A DNA stretch of 52,526 bases, taken from contig CAYJDA010000016.1 in the NCBI GenBank assembly GCA_964368815.1, forward strand, positions 1 to 52,526. The letters run 5' to 3'. The notes under the pieces were generated by a model. The model was not told the origin of the DNA, did no database searches, and saw nothing but the letters and a program-made list of their open reading frames with translations. Positions 16,454 through 25,352 of the stretch are shown here, piece by piece (the stretch's first letter is position 1; every line of letters starts with the position of its first letter). Source of the DNA: CAYJBH01 sp964368815 (GTDB lineage: Bacteria > Bacillota > Clostridia > Oscillospirales > Ruminococcaceae). Both the position numbers and the translations under genes were made by a program.

Positions 16454-16891
16454 ATGGGCAAGGCTGTTGAAAAAGCTTTTTTATTTCTTTCTATGAGGGA
16501 TCATACCGTTTCGGAGCTAAAAGATAAACTGTGCCGAACATTCAGTAGAAATGAAGCAATACAAGCTACCGAGTACCTTGTTGAAAATGGCTATATCGAC
16601 GAAGAAAATATTGCAAGATTGCGAACCGAGGCATATATCAGGGCCGGAAAATCCAAAAGGGAAATAGCAGGCAAACTAAGAATCGCCGGCATTGAACGTG
16701 AGATAATAGAGGTGCTTTGTGAAGAGGTTGATGAAGCTGAAATTATCGAGCGATCACTCACAAGAAAATATGCTTCAAGAATTGCAGCGGGGGAATACAA
16801 AAAGGTTGCCGATTCACTTATGAGGAGAGGGTTTTCCTACGAAAAGATAAAACTTGCTATTGAGGAATTAAATAGCAACGAAGATTACTGA
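16454..16891 (+). CDS. recX: Regulatory protein RecX
   Basis: RecX modulates RecA filaments. The 145-residue protein shows three tandem three-helix units typical of the family: AFLFLSMRDHTVSELKDKL, then VENGYIDEENIARLRTEAYI and the C-terminal VADSLMRRGFSYEKIKLAI. Fifteen bases separate it from rimO. It lies about 9 kb from recA and on the opposite strand. The start follows CAGGGGGT. Some RecX proteins are longer at the N-terminus, but no extension is open here. Confidence 0.88.
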   Translation: MGKAVEKAFLFLSMRDHTVSELKDKLCRTFSRNEAIQATEYLVENGYIDEENIARLRTEAYIRAGKSKREIAGKLRIAGIEREIIEVLCEEVDEAEIIERSLTRKYASRIAAGEYKKVADSLMRRGFSYEKIKLAIEELNSNEDY

Positions 16892-16907
16892 GAAAGGCTA
16901 TTATTGG

Positions 16908-18227
16908 ATGAAGATATCATTAATTCCACTTGGATGCTCTAAAAATACGGTAGATGCAGAAAGAATGCTCGGGAGGCTGTTTTTGCGAGGTCACACCCTA
17001 TCTCCGGAAATTTTTGAGACCGATATTGTTATTGTAAATACCTGTGGATTTATTGCGGATGCAAAGCAGGAAGGTATTGAGAATATTTTGCACCTTGCAA
17101 AAGCAAGACAAACCAACCCGAAAATGAAAATAGTGGTAACAGGATGTCTTGCGCAGCGTTACTCCAAAGACATATTAAGTCTTCTTACTGAGGTAGATGC
17201 AGTGGTAACCCCCGGAAGAAATGGAGATATAGCTGATATTATCGAGGAGGTAACAGCAGGTAAAGGCGGCTTGTTTAGTGGTAATATAGAAGATTTAACC
17301 GAGGAGGGTGATAGGGTGTTACTATCGCCTCCCCACTATAGTTATTTAAAAATTGCCGATGGATGTAACAACCGCTGTAGCTACTGCGCCATACCAATGA
17401 TAAGAGGTAGGCAACGTAGCCGGGATATTGAAAGCATATGTAATGAAGCAACCGCGCTTGCCGCTTCCGGAACTAAAGAGTTAATACTGATAGCACAGGA
17501 TACTACGGCATTCCGCAAGGAAATTGCCGGTAAAAGCGAATTGCCGGAACTTCTTCATTCACTGCATGATATCGAGGGTATTGACTGTATCAGAATAATG
17601 TATGCCTACCCTGAAAACATTGATGAAAAGCTGGTTAAAACGATTTCTAAACTACCTAAGGTTGCAAGATATATCGACATGCCGATTCAACATATAAGTG
17701 ATGATGTACTTAAAAATATGCTTCGTCGAGGTGGTTCGCAAACTATACGCACGGCAATTCAACGGCTAAAAAAAGCCATGCCGGATATCTGCCTAAGAAC
17801 CACCGTTATGGTTGGTTTTCCGGGTGAGACGGAGCAGGATTTCGAACAGCTGTTGGCCTTTGTAAAAGAGGGACATTTCGACTATCTCGGTTGTTTTTCC
17901 TATTCCAAAGAGGAAGATACCGCGGCTGCGCTGCTGAAAAACCAAATTCCGGCCCAGGTGAAAAAGCAACGACATAAAAAGATAATGCAAGCACAATACG
18001 AGGTAGTGCAAAAAAAACTTAATGATAAGGTTGGCAAAGTATTGGGTGCGTATGCCGAAGGGGTATGTGAGCAGACCGGAAGAACGGTGTTAAGAGATAG
18101 CTACTGTGCGCCGGAAGTAGACACAAATATATTGGTTAACGAGACGTTACCACTATTTGAAAGATACGAGATTGTTATAACAGGAGTTGAGGGATATGAC
18201 CTTATAGCCGAGGTTCCCGAAGAATAA
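16908..18227 (+). CDS. rimO: Ribosomal protein S12 methylthiotransferase RimO
   Basis: A radical-SAM enzyme with two Fe-S clusters that methylthiolates an aspartate of ribosomal protein uS12. The N-terminal cluster cysteines are in PLGCSKNTVDAE, VNTCGF and TGCLAQR. The radical-SAM cluster is in DGCNNRCSYCAIP. A TRAM domain closes the protein (about residues 375-439). The 439-residue length and the start KISLIPLGCSKNTVDAERM identify RimO rather than MiaB. It is in one transcription unit with recX and pgsA. Confidence 0.96.
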   Translation: MKISLIPLGCSKNTVDAERMLGRLFLRGHTLSPEIFETDIVIVNTCGFIADAKQEGIENILHLAKARQTNPKMKIVVTGCLAQRYSKDILSLLTEVDAVVTPGRNGDIADIIEEVTAGKGGLFSGNIEDLTEEGDRVLLSPPHYSYLKIADGCNNRCSYCAIPMIRGRQRSRDIESICNEATALAASGTKELILIAQDTTAFRKEIAGKSELPELLHSLHDIEGIDCIRIMYAYPENIDEKLVKTISKLPKVARYIDMPIQHISDDVLKNMLRRGGSQTIRTAIQRLKKAMPDICLRTTVMVGFPGETEQDFEQLLAFVKEGHFDYLGCFSYSKEEDTAAALLKNQIPAQVKKQRHKKIMQAQYEVVQKKLNDKVGKVLGAYAEGVCEQTGRTVLRDSYCAPEVDTNILVNETLPLFERYEIVITGVEGYDLIAEVPEE

Positions 18228-18264
18228 AAATTAATCAGCTAATTATTTGAAGGGACAATATGTA

Positions 18265-18822
18265 ATGAATTTACCTAATAAATTATCATTAATTCGCATT
18301 TTTCTAATACCGGTGCTCTGTCTTTTGATGGAATTCGACAGCATACCATACAACTACACTTTTGCAACAATGGTTTATATAATTGCTTCTGTAACCGACC
18401 TTTTAGACGGCATGTTGGCACGCCGTATGAATTTAGTAACCGACTTTGGCAAATTTATCGATCCAATAGCAGATAAGCTTTTAACAAGTACTGCATTTAT
18501 TTACATGCTTGTTATGGGATACACCGACGCTATTGTTATAATAATTATTTTTGCAAGAGAGTTTGCGGTTACGGCAATGAGAGCAATTGCGGCAGGCAAC
18601 GGATCGGTTATTGCCGCAAACTTTGGCGGAAAGTTTAAAACAGTATTACAGATTATAGTAACAATTATCTGGTTCCTATTTTTAGTGGCAGGTGAGATAG
18701 GTTATACAATTCCTATAGCACAACAATTAATATATGGCCTTATGTGGCTGGTGGCAATAGTAACCCTTGCTACCGGAGCCGAATACATATACAAAGGAAG
18801 AGCATTTATTGCAAAAAAATAG
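18265..18822 (+). CDS. pgsA: CDP-diacylglycerol-glycerol-3-phosphate phosphatidyltransferase
   Basis: PgsA makes phosphatidylglycerophosphate, the first step to phosphatidylglycerol. The CDP-alcohol phosphotransferase signature is complete: DLLDGMLARRMN followed by DFGKFIDPIADK. Several membrane helices surround it. I start at ATG 18265 with AAGGGA nine bases upstream, giving 185 residues; a TTG at 18247 would add six. It follows rimO by 37 bases and precedes cysS by 12. The order rimO-pgsA is common in Firmicutes. Confidence 0.94.
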   Translation: MNLPNKLSLIRIFLIPVLCLLMEFDSIPYNYTFATMVYIIASVTDLLDGMLARRMNLVTDFGKFIDPIADKLLTSTAFIYMLVMGYTDAIVIIIIFAREFAVTAMRAIAAGNGSVIAANFGGKFKTVLQIIVTIIWFLFLVAGEIGYTIPIAQQLIYGLMWLVAIVTLATGAEYIYKGRAFIAKK

Positions 18823-18834
18823 AAAGGAAAATGC

Positions 18835-20205
18835 ATGAAGATTTTTAACACACTTACACGAAGTAAAGACGAGTTTCTGCCGATAGAGGATAAACACTAT
18901 AAAATTTACGTGTGCGGTCCTACGGTATACAATTTTATCCATATTGGAAATGCACGCCCACTAATTGTTTACGACGTTTTGCGTCGTTACCTCGAATACA
19001 AAGGAAATAAGGTTACCTTTATTTCTAACATAACCGATATTGATGATAAGCTTATTAAAAAAGCTAATGAAGAGGGCGTAACGGTAGAGCAGGTTGCACG
19101 TCGTTACGAAAATGAATTTATTACCGACCGTGACGGCCTTGGATGCCTTAACCCTACTGCAACCCCACGTGCTACCGAACATATCGACGAGATGATAGAC
19201 CTCATTAACACCCTTCTTGAAAAAGGCATAGCATACCAAAGCGGAGGTGATGTTTACTTTAGAACAAACATGTTTAAAGAGTACGGCAAGCTTTGCCATA
19301 TGCCAATGGAAGAGTTGGAGGAAGGAGCAAGAGTTAATCCCGGAGAAAGCAAGGAAAACCCTACCGACTTTGCACTATGGAAGGGAGTAAAACCAGGCGA
19401 GCCCAGCTATTCGGCACCCTTTGGAGAGGGAAGACCCGGCTGGCATATCGAGTGTAGCGCTATGGCTAAAAGATATCTTGGCGACACGTTCGATCTGCAT
19501 GGCGGTGGTGTCGACCTGGTGTTCCCACACCACGAAAACGAAATAGCTCAAAGCGAGGCCGCAAACGGAAAACCTTTTGCTAATTTCTTTATGCATAACG
19601 GCTTTTTAAATATGGGCGCAAACAAGATGAGCAAGAGTCTCGGCAACTTCTTTACAACAAGAGAGGTTGCAGAGCGCTACGGGTATTCACCGATACGCTT
19701 TTTAATGCTATCGGCTCATTATCGTAGTCCTTTGCAATTTGGCGAGGATGTTATAGAACAGAGCATATCGGCACTGGAGCGTATTGAAAACTGCTTTGGC
19801 AAATTAAATAGGGAGCTTCCCTTTGCCCCAATTAGCGGAAATACTATAAGCGATGTATGCGAAAGGTCAAAAGCTGATTTTTGTGAAGCAATGGAAGATG
19901 ACCTTAATACTGCAGATGCTCTCTCAACAATATTTGAGCTTATTAAGGTGATAAATTCGGAAGGTGGATTATCTAAAGCGGGGATGCAGGAATCGTTAGA
20001 TACTCTAACCGAGCTGTGCGATGTACTTGGAATATTCTTCGAAAAAAATGATATACCCGCAGAGGTTACCGAACTTGCCAAACAACGCACAACCGCAAAA
20101 CAAGCAAAAGATTTTGCCCTTGCCGATAGTATAAGAGATAAAATAACAGAACTCGGATATGCTGTTGAGGATACAAGAAACGGTCCGGTTATAAAGAAGC
20201 TTTAA
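18835..20205 (+). CDS. cysS: Cysteinyl-tRNA synthetase
   Basis: A class I aminoacyl-tRNA synthetase charging tRNA-Cys. The HIGH-type motif is FIHIGNARP and the KMSKS motif is NKMSKSLGN. Zinc ligands are recognisable in YVCGPTVYN, HIECSAMA and FPHHENEIAQ. The 456-residue length is typical. AGAAAGGAAA precedes the ATG. I found no T-box leader before it; the gene sits 12 bases after pgsA in the same unit. Confidence 0.97.
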   Translation: MKIFNTLTRSKDEFLPIEDKHYKIYVCGPTVYNFIHIGNARPLIVYDVLRRYLEYKGNKVTFISNITDIDDKLIKKANEEGVTVEQVARRYENEFITDRDGLGCLNPTATPRATEHIDEMIDLINTLLEKGIAYQSGGDVYFRTNMFKEYGKLCHMPMEELEEGARVNPGESKENPTDFALWKGVKPGEPSYSAPFGEGRPGWHIECSAMAKRYLGDTFDLHGGGVDLVFPHHENEIAQSEAANGKPFANFFMHNGFLNMGANKMSKSLGNFFTTREVAERYGYSPIRFLMLSAHYRSPLQFGEDVIEQSISALERIENCFGKLNRELPFAPISGNTISDVCERSKADFCEAMEDDLNTADALSTIFELIKVINSEGGLSKAGMQESLDTLTELCDVLGIFFEKNDIPAEVTELAKQRTTAKQAKDFALADSIRDKITELGYAVEDTRNGPVIKKL

Positions 20206-20218
20206 AAGCGGAGGAATA

Positions 20219-21283
20219 ATGAAAATATTTAAAAAATCACTTTTTTTGTTGCTTACAGTAGTTGTGGCCACTGTATGGGCAAGCTGCAGTAGTTCTTCCG
20301 ATTACGACTCTGCAACCACCGAGTCGTATGAATATTCTATGGAAGAAGCGCCTGCAATCGATTCCATACCATCTGGTGAACTGTTAGATACCACCGGTTC
20401 GGATAGCGTTTCGGTTGAAGATGAACGAATGATAATTAAAAACGCTTATCTTGATATGAAGACTAATGATTTTGATACCTCGTTAGATAACATTAAACGC
20501 GAGGTAGAACGTTATGGTGGCGAGATTACCGAGTCAAACATATGGAAAAGTGGCTCGGATGATTATAGCCGCAGAAATATCGATATGGTTATACGTGTTC
20601 CCGCCGATAATTACAGTGATTTGTTAAATGGGGTTCAAAATAGTGCAACATTGGAATCCATGAACGAATCAAGCGAAGACGTTACGGTTCAGTATATCGA
20701 CATTACTGCAAGGATAGAGTCCTTAGAAGCGCAGGAAGATAGATTGGTAGAACTGTTAGAACTTGCCGCGAATGTAACGGAAATAATGGAAATAGAGTAC
20801 CAACTGTCCAATGTGCGGTATGAAAGAGAGAGCTACGAACAACAAAGGTTATATCTCGAGCGTCAGGTAAGCCTTAGCACAATTAATCTAACACTAACCG
20901 AGGTAGAGACCATTATAATTACCGACGAAGGCTTTTTTGCCGGTGTTGCAGTTTCTTTTATTGAGGGAATAGACTTTTTAGTTAGCACACTTTCATATTT
21001 TATAACTATACTGGCAGGAATGTTGCCGACACTTGTGTTTGCCGGAATAATATTAGTTATAGTAATGTTAATTCTTAAGGCTACCGAGCCAAAAAGAACT
21101 GCAAGGAGACTTAAAAAGGAAGAAAAAATGAGGGCGAAAACAGCCCTGATGCAGCAACAAATGATGCAAAGACAGCAAATGTTTCAGCAGCAAGTTCCAC
21201 CTCCGATGCCTCCACAACAACCGATGCAGCCACCCATGAATATAGTTGAAAAAAGTAATAATAAATCAGATGAAAAAAAATAG
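20219..21283 (+). CDS. DUF4349 membrane lipoprotein
   Basis: A 354-residue protein with an N-terminal export signal ending VWASCSSS, a probable but atypical lipobox. An acidic serine-rich linker is followed by the DUF4349 domain (MIIKNAYLDMKTNDFD, GGEITESNIW, VPADNYSDLLNGV). That domain contains a long coiled coil (residues 155-225) and ends in a membrane helix at about 258-283. The cytoplasmic tail is basic, then rich in Q, M and P. DUF4349 proteins are membrane-anchored with unknown function. Its last 14 bases overlap the ribF start. Confidence 0.85.
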   Translation: MKIFKKSLFLLLTVVVATVWASCSSSSDYDSATTESYEYSMEEAPAIDSIPSGELLDTTGSDSVSVEDERMIIKNAYLDMKTNDFDTSLDNIKREVERYGGEITESNIWKSGSDDYSRRNIDMVIRVPADNYSDLLNGVQNSATLESMNESSEDVTVQYIDITARIESLEAQEDRLVELLELAANVTEIMEIEYQLSNVRYERESYEQQRLYLERQVSLSTINLTLTEVETIIITDEGFFAGVAVSFIEGIDFLVSTLSYFITILAGMLPTLVFAGIILVIVMLILKATEPKRTARRLKKEEKMRAKTALMQQQMMQRQQMFQQQVPPPMPPQQPMQPPMNIVEKSNNKSDEKK

Positions 21284-22163
21284 TCAACAATTTAACTTAA
21301 ACAGATCGGTAGTAGCCCTTGGAAGCTTCGACGGGGTTCACAAAGGCCATCAAGTTATACTAAAAGAAACTGTTAAGCAGGCAAAAATGCTTGACATTCC
21401 ATCGGTTGCACTCTGCCTTATTCCACCAAAAACAGAACAGCTTATTGAGGACGGAAATCTTAGAAACCGACATATAAAAGAACTCGGAATAGATTATTGT
21501 TTTCAAATTGAATTTGCAGATTATTATAGTATGTCGGCTGACGATTTCATCAACGAGACACTATACAAGCAACTTGGTTGCAATCTGGTGGTGTGCGGTA
21601 CCGATTTTAAATTTGGGCACAAAAGGAAAGGTAACCTCGAAACACTAACCCTAAAAGGCAAAGAGCTCGGATTTGCTGTAAATACACCAGAACGGTGTGA
21701 TGAAGGGGGAGAAAAAATTTCTTCTACAAGGATAAGGCTTGCCTTGAAAAATGGCGATATAATTAGTGCAAACAGTATGCTGGGTCGCGCTTATTGTATT
21801 GATAATTACGTAAAACAAGGCTTTGGGCTTGGAACAAAACTCGGCTTCCCAACAATTAATCAATATTGGGAGGAGGGCTTTGTGCAACCAAAAAACGGTG
21901 TTTATATTACATCAGTAAAGATTGGAGACAAAATCTATCCCTCAGCTACAGGAGTTACATCCAGGCCGACGTTTACCGAGGGGAGTGTTATAAGCTGCGA
22001 GACTACAATTACATCAGAGGTTGGAAACCTTTACGACCAAAAGGTTTTGCTATCCTTTCATCAGTACCTTTTTGAGGCTAAAAAATTTAGCAACACCGAA
22101 GAGCTTACAGCTATGGTTTTAGATGCATGTGAGCGTGCAAAAAAATATTTTTCTGAAACTTAA
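21270..22163 (+). CDS. ribF: Bifunctional riboflavin kinase / FAD synthetase
   Basis: RibF phosphorylates riboflavin to FMN and adenylates FMN to FAD. The nucleotidyltransferase domain starts VVALGSFDGVHKGHQ, the equivalent of the HxGH-containing family start. It ends near the ISSTRIR motif. The riboflavin kinase domain follows (GFGLGTKLGFPTIN, then PKNGVYIT). I choose ATG 21270, overlapping the DUF4349 gene by 14 bases; a TTG at 21246 is also in frame, and neither has a strong ribosome site. The protein is about 297 residues, short but complete. Confidence 0.93.
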   Translation: MKKNSQQFNLNRSVVALGSFDGVHKGHQVILKETVKQAKMLDIPSVALCLIPPKTEQLIEDGNLRNRHIKELGIDYCFQIEFADYYSMSADDFINETLYKQLGCNLVVCGTDFKFGHKRKGNLETLTLKGKELGFAVNTPERCDEGGEKISSTRIRLALKNGDIISANSMLGRAYCIDNYVKQGFGLGTKLGFPTINQYWEEGFVQPKNGVYITSVKIGDKIYPSATGVTSRPTFTEGSVISCETTITSEVGNLYDQKVLLSFHQYLFEAKKFSNTEELTAMVLDACERAKKYFSET

Positions 22164-22249
22164 ATTTAAATCATTATGAAGCAGATGAAGATGTATTGGT
22201 TTTCAAATTAGATGACAATACTTATGACCTATTTTATTATTTAAAATGA
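22157..22249 (+). pseudogene. Short open frame ending in an ATGA overlap, possible gene remnant
   Basis: This frame reads HYEADEDVLVFKLDDN and TYDLFYYLK, looks protein-like and ends in TGA overlapping the ATG at 22246. It has no good start codon (only a TTG at 22196), so it may be the tail of a lost gene that once preceded the LuxR-type regulator. I cannot assign a family. Confidence 0.25.
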
Positions 22250-22263
22250 GAGAGGGCAATAAA

Positions 22264-22902
22264 ATGGTTAAAGTTCTTGTTGTAGACGATCAAAAAAGTT
22301 CGAGAGAACTTATGAGATATATAGTCTCCGAAAGTGATAGGTATTCACTTGTCGGAATGTTGGAGGCTGCCGACAAAGCTAAGGATTTTTGCATGTCAAA
22401 CAGTGTGGATTTAATCCTAATGGATATTCATACCGCCGGAAAAGAAAATGGATTAGATAGCGCCATACAGGTAAAAATGTTTAATCCTAATGTTAAAGTT
22501 ATTATAGTAACCTTTTTAGTGCAAAAAGAGCATATTGAAAGAGCGAGAAAAATAGGATGTGAGGGTTTTTGGTACAAAGACCATAGTAACAAAAAGCTTC
22601 TTGAGGTTATGGATGAGGTTATGAACGGTGAAAGCGTATATCCCGATAAACTACCAATCATTAAAATAGGTTACGCAAAAGCATCCGAATTTACAAAGCA
22701 GGAACTTCATGTGTTGCAGCTAAAGGTAAATGGACATTCTCATGTTGAAACCTGCAACATTCTCGGAATAACAAGGAGTACCCTCAACTATCATATAAGT
22801 AACCTAAAAGGAAAAACCGGATATGATAATCTATTAAAACTCGCCATTGATGTTTCAATGAAAAAATTCATTATATCTGATGAAATTAACATTGAGGATT
22901 AA
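22264..22902 (+). CDS. LuxR/NarL-type response regulator
   Basis: The receiver domain has VLVVDDQKS, the phosphorylation aspartate in VDLILMDIHTAG and the lysine in GFWYKDHSN. The threonine/serine switch lies in VIIVTFLV. The C-terminal LuxR-type helix-turn-helix is FTKQELHVLQLKVNGHSHVE followed by ILGITRSTLNYHISNLKGK. I choose ATG 22264 with GAGAGGGC upstream; ATG 22246 would add six residues. No histidine kinase lies beside it, so it is an orphan here. A strong terminator follows at 22932-22966. Confidence 0.88.
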   Translation: MVKVLVVDDQKSSRELMRYIVSESDRYSLVGMLEAADKAKDFCMSNSVDLILMDIHTAGKENGLDSAIQVKMFNPNVKVIIVTFLVQKEHIERARKIGCEGFWYKDHSNKKLLEVMDEVMNGESVYPDKLPIIKIGYAKASEFTKQELHVLQLKVNGHSHVETCNILGITRSTLNYHISNLKGKTGYDNLLKLAIDVSMKKFIISDEINIED

Positions 22903-22931
22903 CGGTTATCAACCATAATTAAAACTAAGAG

Positions 22932-22966
22932 CAAATCGGTTTTGCAACATGTGCAAAACCGATTTG
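22932..22966. terminator. Bidirectional terminator between the LuxR regulator and fucosidase genes
   Basis: A perfect 15-bp stem (CAAATCGGTTTTGCA at 22932-22946 pairing with 22952-22966) has a five-base loop, with A/T-rich flanks. It lies between two convergent genes. Confidence 0.75.
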
Positions 22967-23035
22967 TTAAATCTTTAATGAGGGAAAGCGTTGGTAGCAG
23001 TTTAACTGTAACTTGTCTTTAGCGTAAAAAATATA

Positions 23036-24547
23036 CTATTGTATCTCAACTTTAATGCAAACAGGGGTTAAGCTTTCTCCGGGGTTGCCCTTAACTGATA
23101 AATATTCTTTACACAATTGATACTCACATTTATCCTGACCTAATATGGTAACGTTTTTTATATGTGCATTAAATAGCTTGGATTTGATACCGAGCGTTTT
23201 GATACGAACAATGCCATCTTCCGGCCATTTCATTGCAAAAACATATAATGTTTCATCCTTATAAGTAAATCGAAAATCTTCACTTGTAAAAGCCTTGCGT
23301 AACGTATCGGTAAAGTGACCCTCCAAAGTAAGGGTTGGGCCTTCTCCATATTTACGCCATGGGTAGGTATCATAGATAGCCTCACCGTTAACCTTCATCC
23401 AATTGCCTATTTCACGTAGTATATTAGCATCTTCTTTTGGAATAGTACCATCAGATTTAGGTCCTATATTTAATAACAATGAACCGTTTTTACTCACAAC
23501 ATCAACTAAATCACAGACAACTTCATGAGGCTGTTTATAGTCATTTCCCTCGGTATAGCACCATGAATTTTTAGCAACTGAAGTGTCGTTTTGCCAGAAA
23601 AACGGGGAGACATCAGCCAGCTGACCACGCTCGATATCCTTGACTGCAGTTGTATGCATAAATGCATCATTTTTATAGTTAACGGTAACCTCCTCGCCCC
23701 ACTCTTCGGCGCGATTATAATAGTATGCCATAAACTTTTTGAGATATGGTTTCATCGGTACAACCTGAATCCACCAGTCAAAATAGAGAATTTTAGGGCG
23801 GTATTTATCAACCAATTCACAGGTGCGAACCAACCAATCCTCCATAAACAGCGGGTCGAGATCATCGACATATATTGTATCCTGAGCGGTGGCATTTTCA
23901 CTGGAACTATAGAAAAAAGGCTCTTTATATGATGGCCAGTACATATCGCCGTATTCCAAGTTTTGTGGCATGTCAGATTCGAACTCGCGCATGCCGGCCA
24001 TAAACCAGTAGTGCTCTACACGATGAGAGGATACGGTTAAGGTCATGTCACGTTTTTCAATCTCTTTTTTCAAAAGACCGACAACATCTTTTTGGGGACC
24101 TTTTTTTGATGCACACCAGTCGGTAAAATCACAATCGTACATCGGAAATCCATCATGGTGTTCCGCAACCGGCATAACAAATTTTGCTCCTGCTTGCTGG
24201 AACAGTTCTGCCCATTCGGCTGCATCAAAATTTTCAGCCTTAAACATTGGCACAAAATCACGGTAGCCAAAACTCTTATGGGGTCCATAGGTGTCAACGT
24301 GATGTTGAAATACATCTCTACCGGAATGGCTACTGTTTTTGCGGTACATATGCCGAGGATACCATTCATTATCAAACGCCGGCACCGAATAAACTCCCCA
24401 GTGAATAAATATTCCAAACTTTGCATTGCGATACCAATCCGGAACCTTGTGGTTAAGGAGGGATTTCCAGTCGTCCTTATATCTGCCTTTTGCTATAACT
24501 TCATCGATAACGGTAAGATATGCTTTCATTTTTTCAAGGTGCGTCAT
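23036..24547 (-). CDS. GH29 alpha-L-fucosidase
   Basis: A retaining alpha-L-fucosidase of 503 residues without a signal peptide, so probably acting on imported oligosaccharides. Family marks are FGIFIHWGVYSVPAFDNEWY near residue 45, EHHDGFPMYDCDFTDW and the nucleophile aspartate region ILYFDWWIQ, followed by the beta-sandwich C-terminal domain. GGAGAAC precedes the ATG. It is monocistronic, with a promoter at 24603-24631 and the shared terminator downstream. It stands apart from the glycan locus at 35-52 kb but fits the same use of decorated glycans. Confidence 0.93.
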   Translation of the reverse strand: MTHLEKMKAYLTVIDEVIAKGRYKDDWKSLLNHKVPDWYRNAKFGIFIHWGVYSVPAFDNEWYPRHMYRKNSSHSGRDVFQHHVDTYGPHKSFGYRDFVPMFKAENFDAAEWAELFQQAGAKFVMPVAEHHDGFPMYDCDFTDWCASKKGPQKDVVGLLKKEIEKRDMTLTVSSHRVEHYWFMAGMREFESDMPQNLEYGDMYWPSYKEPFFYSSSENATAQDTIYVDDLDPLFMEDWLVRTCELVDKYRPKILYFDWWIQVVPMKPYLKKFMAYYYNRAEEWGEEVTVNYKNDAFMHTTAVKDIERGQLADVSPFFWQNDTSVAKNSWCYTEGNDYKQPHEVVCDLVDVVSKNGSLLLNIGPKSDGTIPKEDANILREIGNWMKVNGEAIYDTYPWRKYGEGPTLTLEGHFTDTLRKAFTSEDFRFTYKDETLYVFAMKWPEDGIVRIKTLGIKSKLFNAHIKNVTILGQDKCEYQLCKEYLSVKGNPGESLTPVCIKVEIQ

Positions 24548-24602
24548 GGCAGTTCTCCAATCGTTTTAATTAATATAAACGTATCAATAAATGTACATAT
24601 TT

Positions 24603-24631
24603 ATCTTATATAAAAAACTCACACTTGTCAA
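24603..24631 (-). promoter_or_regulatory. Predicted promoter for the fucosidase
   Basis: On the minus strand TTGACA (24626-24631) and TAAGAT (24603-24608) are 17 bases apart, 55 bases before the gene. Confidence 0.55.
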
Positions 24632-24723
24632 TAATTATTTAACGTGCAAACTAATAATTATTCCCTAATGGCTAATCACAAAATTTCTATTCTAAAAATC
24701 AATATTATTTGTAGTAAAAATTC

Positions 24724-24752
24724 TTGACTTTTCTTTATTGTCATGTTAAAAT
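24724..24752 (+). promoter_or_regulatory. Predicted promoter for tRNA-Ser
   Basis: TTGACT (24724-24729) and TAAAAT (24747-24752) are 17 bases apart, 72 bases before the tRNA. Confidence 0.55.
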
Positions 24753-24824
24753 AATCTTTATCGAGTGGCAAATAATAACGCTTGAGAATTAATAAAGCAA
24801 AATAAACTAAATCATCTTGGCCGA

Positions 24825-24916
24825 GGAGAAATACTCAAGTAGGTCGAAGAGGCGCCCCTGCTAAGGGCGTAGGTCGGGTAACCGGCGCGAGGGTTCGAAT
24901 CCCTCTTTCTCCGCCA
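24825..24916 (+). tRNA. tRNA-Ser (anticodon GCU)
   Basis: The gene is 92 bases long with encoded CCA. The acceptor stem GGAGAAA pairs with TTTCTCC, the discriminator is G, the anticodon stem CGCCC/GGGCG holds the loop CTGCTAA (anticodon GCT), and the T arm is GAGGG-TTCGAAT-CCCTC. A long variable arm is present (GTCGGGTAACCGGC), as expected for a class II serine tRNA. It reads AGC and AGU codons. A 15-bp hairpin follows at once, and an inverted near-copy of the tRNA 3' end lies just beyond. Confidence 0.96.
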
Positions 24917-24993
24917 AAGTCAAAACACACAGTCCGGTGGACTGTGTGTTTTGCTATTTTGGCGAGAGAAGAGGGATTTGAACCGGCGTGGAG
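24917..24993. repeat. tRNA-end-mimicking element, copy 1
   Basis: The hairpin at 24921-24953 is followed by TTGGCGAGAGAAGAGGG and TTTGAACCGGCG. The latter is nearly the reverse complement of the T-arm and acceptor end of the preceding tRNA-Ser. The tRNA 3' half, the hairpin and this segment form one large imperfect palindrome. The same 77-79 bp element recurs at 27009-27087, without a tRNA. Confidence 0.8.
24921..24953 (+). terminator. Terminator hairpin after tRNA-Ser
   Basis: CAAAACACACAGTCC pairs perfectly with GGACTGTGTGTTTTG around a GGT loop, five bases after the CCA end. Confidence 0.8.
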
Positions 24994-25140
24994 CGACCTG
25001 CGAAGCGAAGCGAGCAAAGGAGCGACGAGGGAGCATTAGCGACCGAAAGATTTTTTCGTATCGGAAAAAATCTTAGCCTTGCGATACGCTGTTTGCATCA
25101 CACACATTCGAAGGGGTTCTAAATGGTGAAACCTTTCCAA

Positions 25141-25173
25141 AAACAAGCACCCAAAAGGGTGTTTGTTTTTTTG
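25141..25173 (+). terminator. Terminator-like hairpin with T-tract, no gene before it
   Basis: AAACAAGCACCC pairs with GGGTGTTTGTTT (one G-T pair) around AAAA and runs into T residues. It is preceded by GGTGAAACCTTTCCAAA, nearly the same 17 bases that precede the hairpin at 27014, so it belongs to the same element family. No coding frame ends before it. Confidence 0.55.
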
Positions 25174-25264
25174 CGAAAAAGAGATTGGGATATATAAACC
25201 CAAGGGGGGCATTTTCGTTAAAAAAATAATCAACACGTTTTGCCACACCCGCCCTTTTTAATAC

Positions 25265-25293
25265 TTGAACTTTAATTTAAAACATGATATACT
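25265..25293 (+). promoter_or_regulatory. Predicted promoter for the leucine-rich surface protein
   Basis: TTGAAC (25265-25270) and TATACT (25288-25293) are 17 bases apart, 59 bases before the start codon. Confidence 0.5.
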
Positions 25294-25352
25294 TTGATAA
25301 TTATATTAATATAAATGATCTGCTGTTCATTTAGCGGTTGGAGGTTTTGATT

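Noticed and set aside
24835..25017. Minus-strand 60-aa reading frame with GERGIRTLAPVTRP
   Set aside because: It is the antisense of tRNA-Ser and its flanking palindrome, a known type of false protein prediction.
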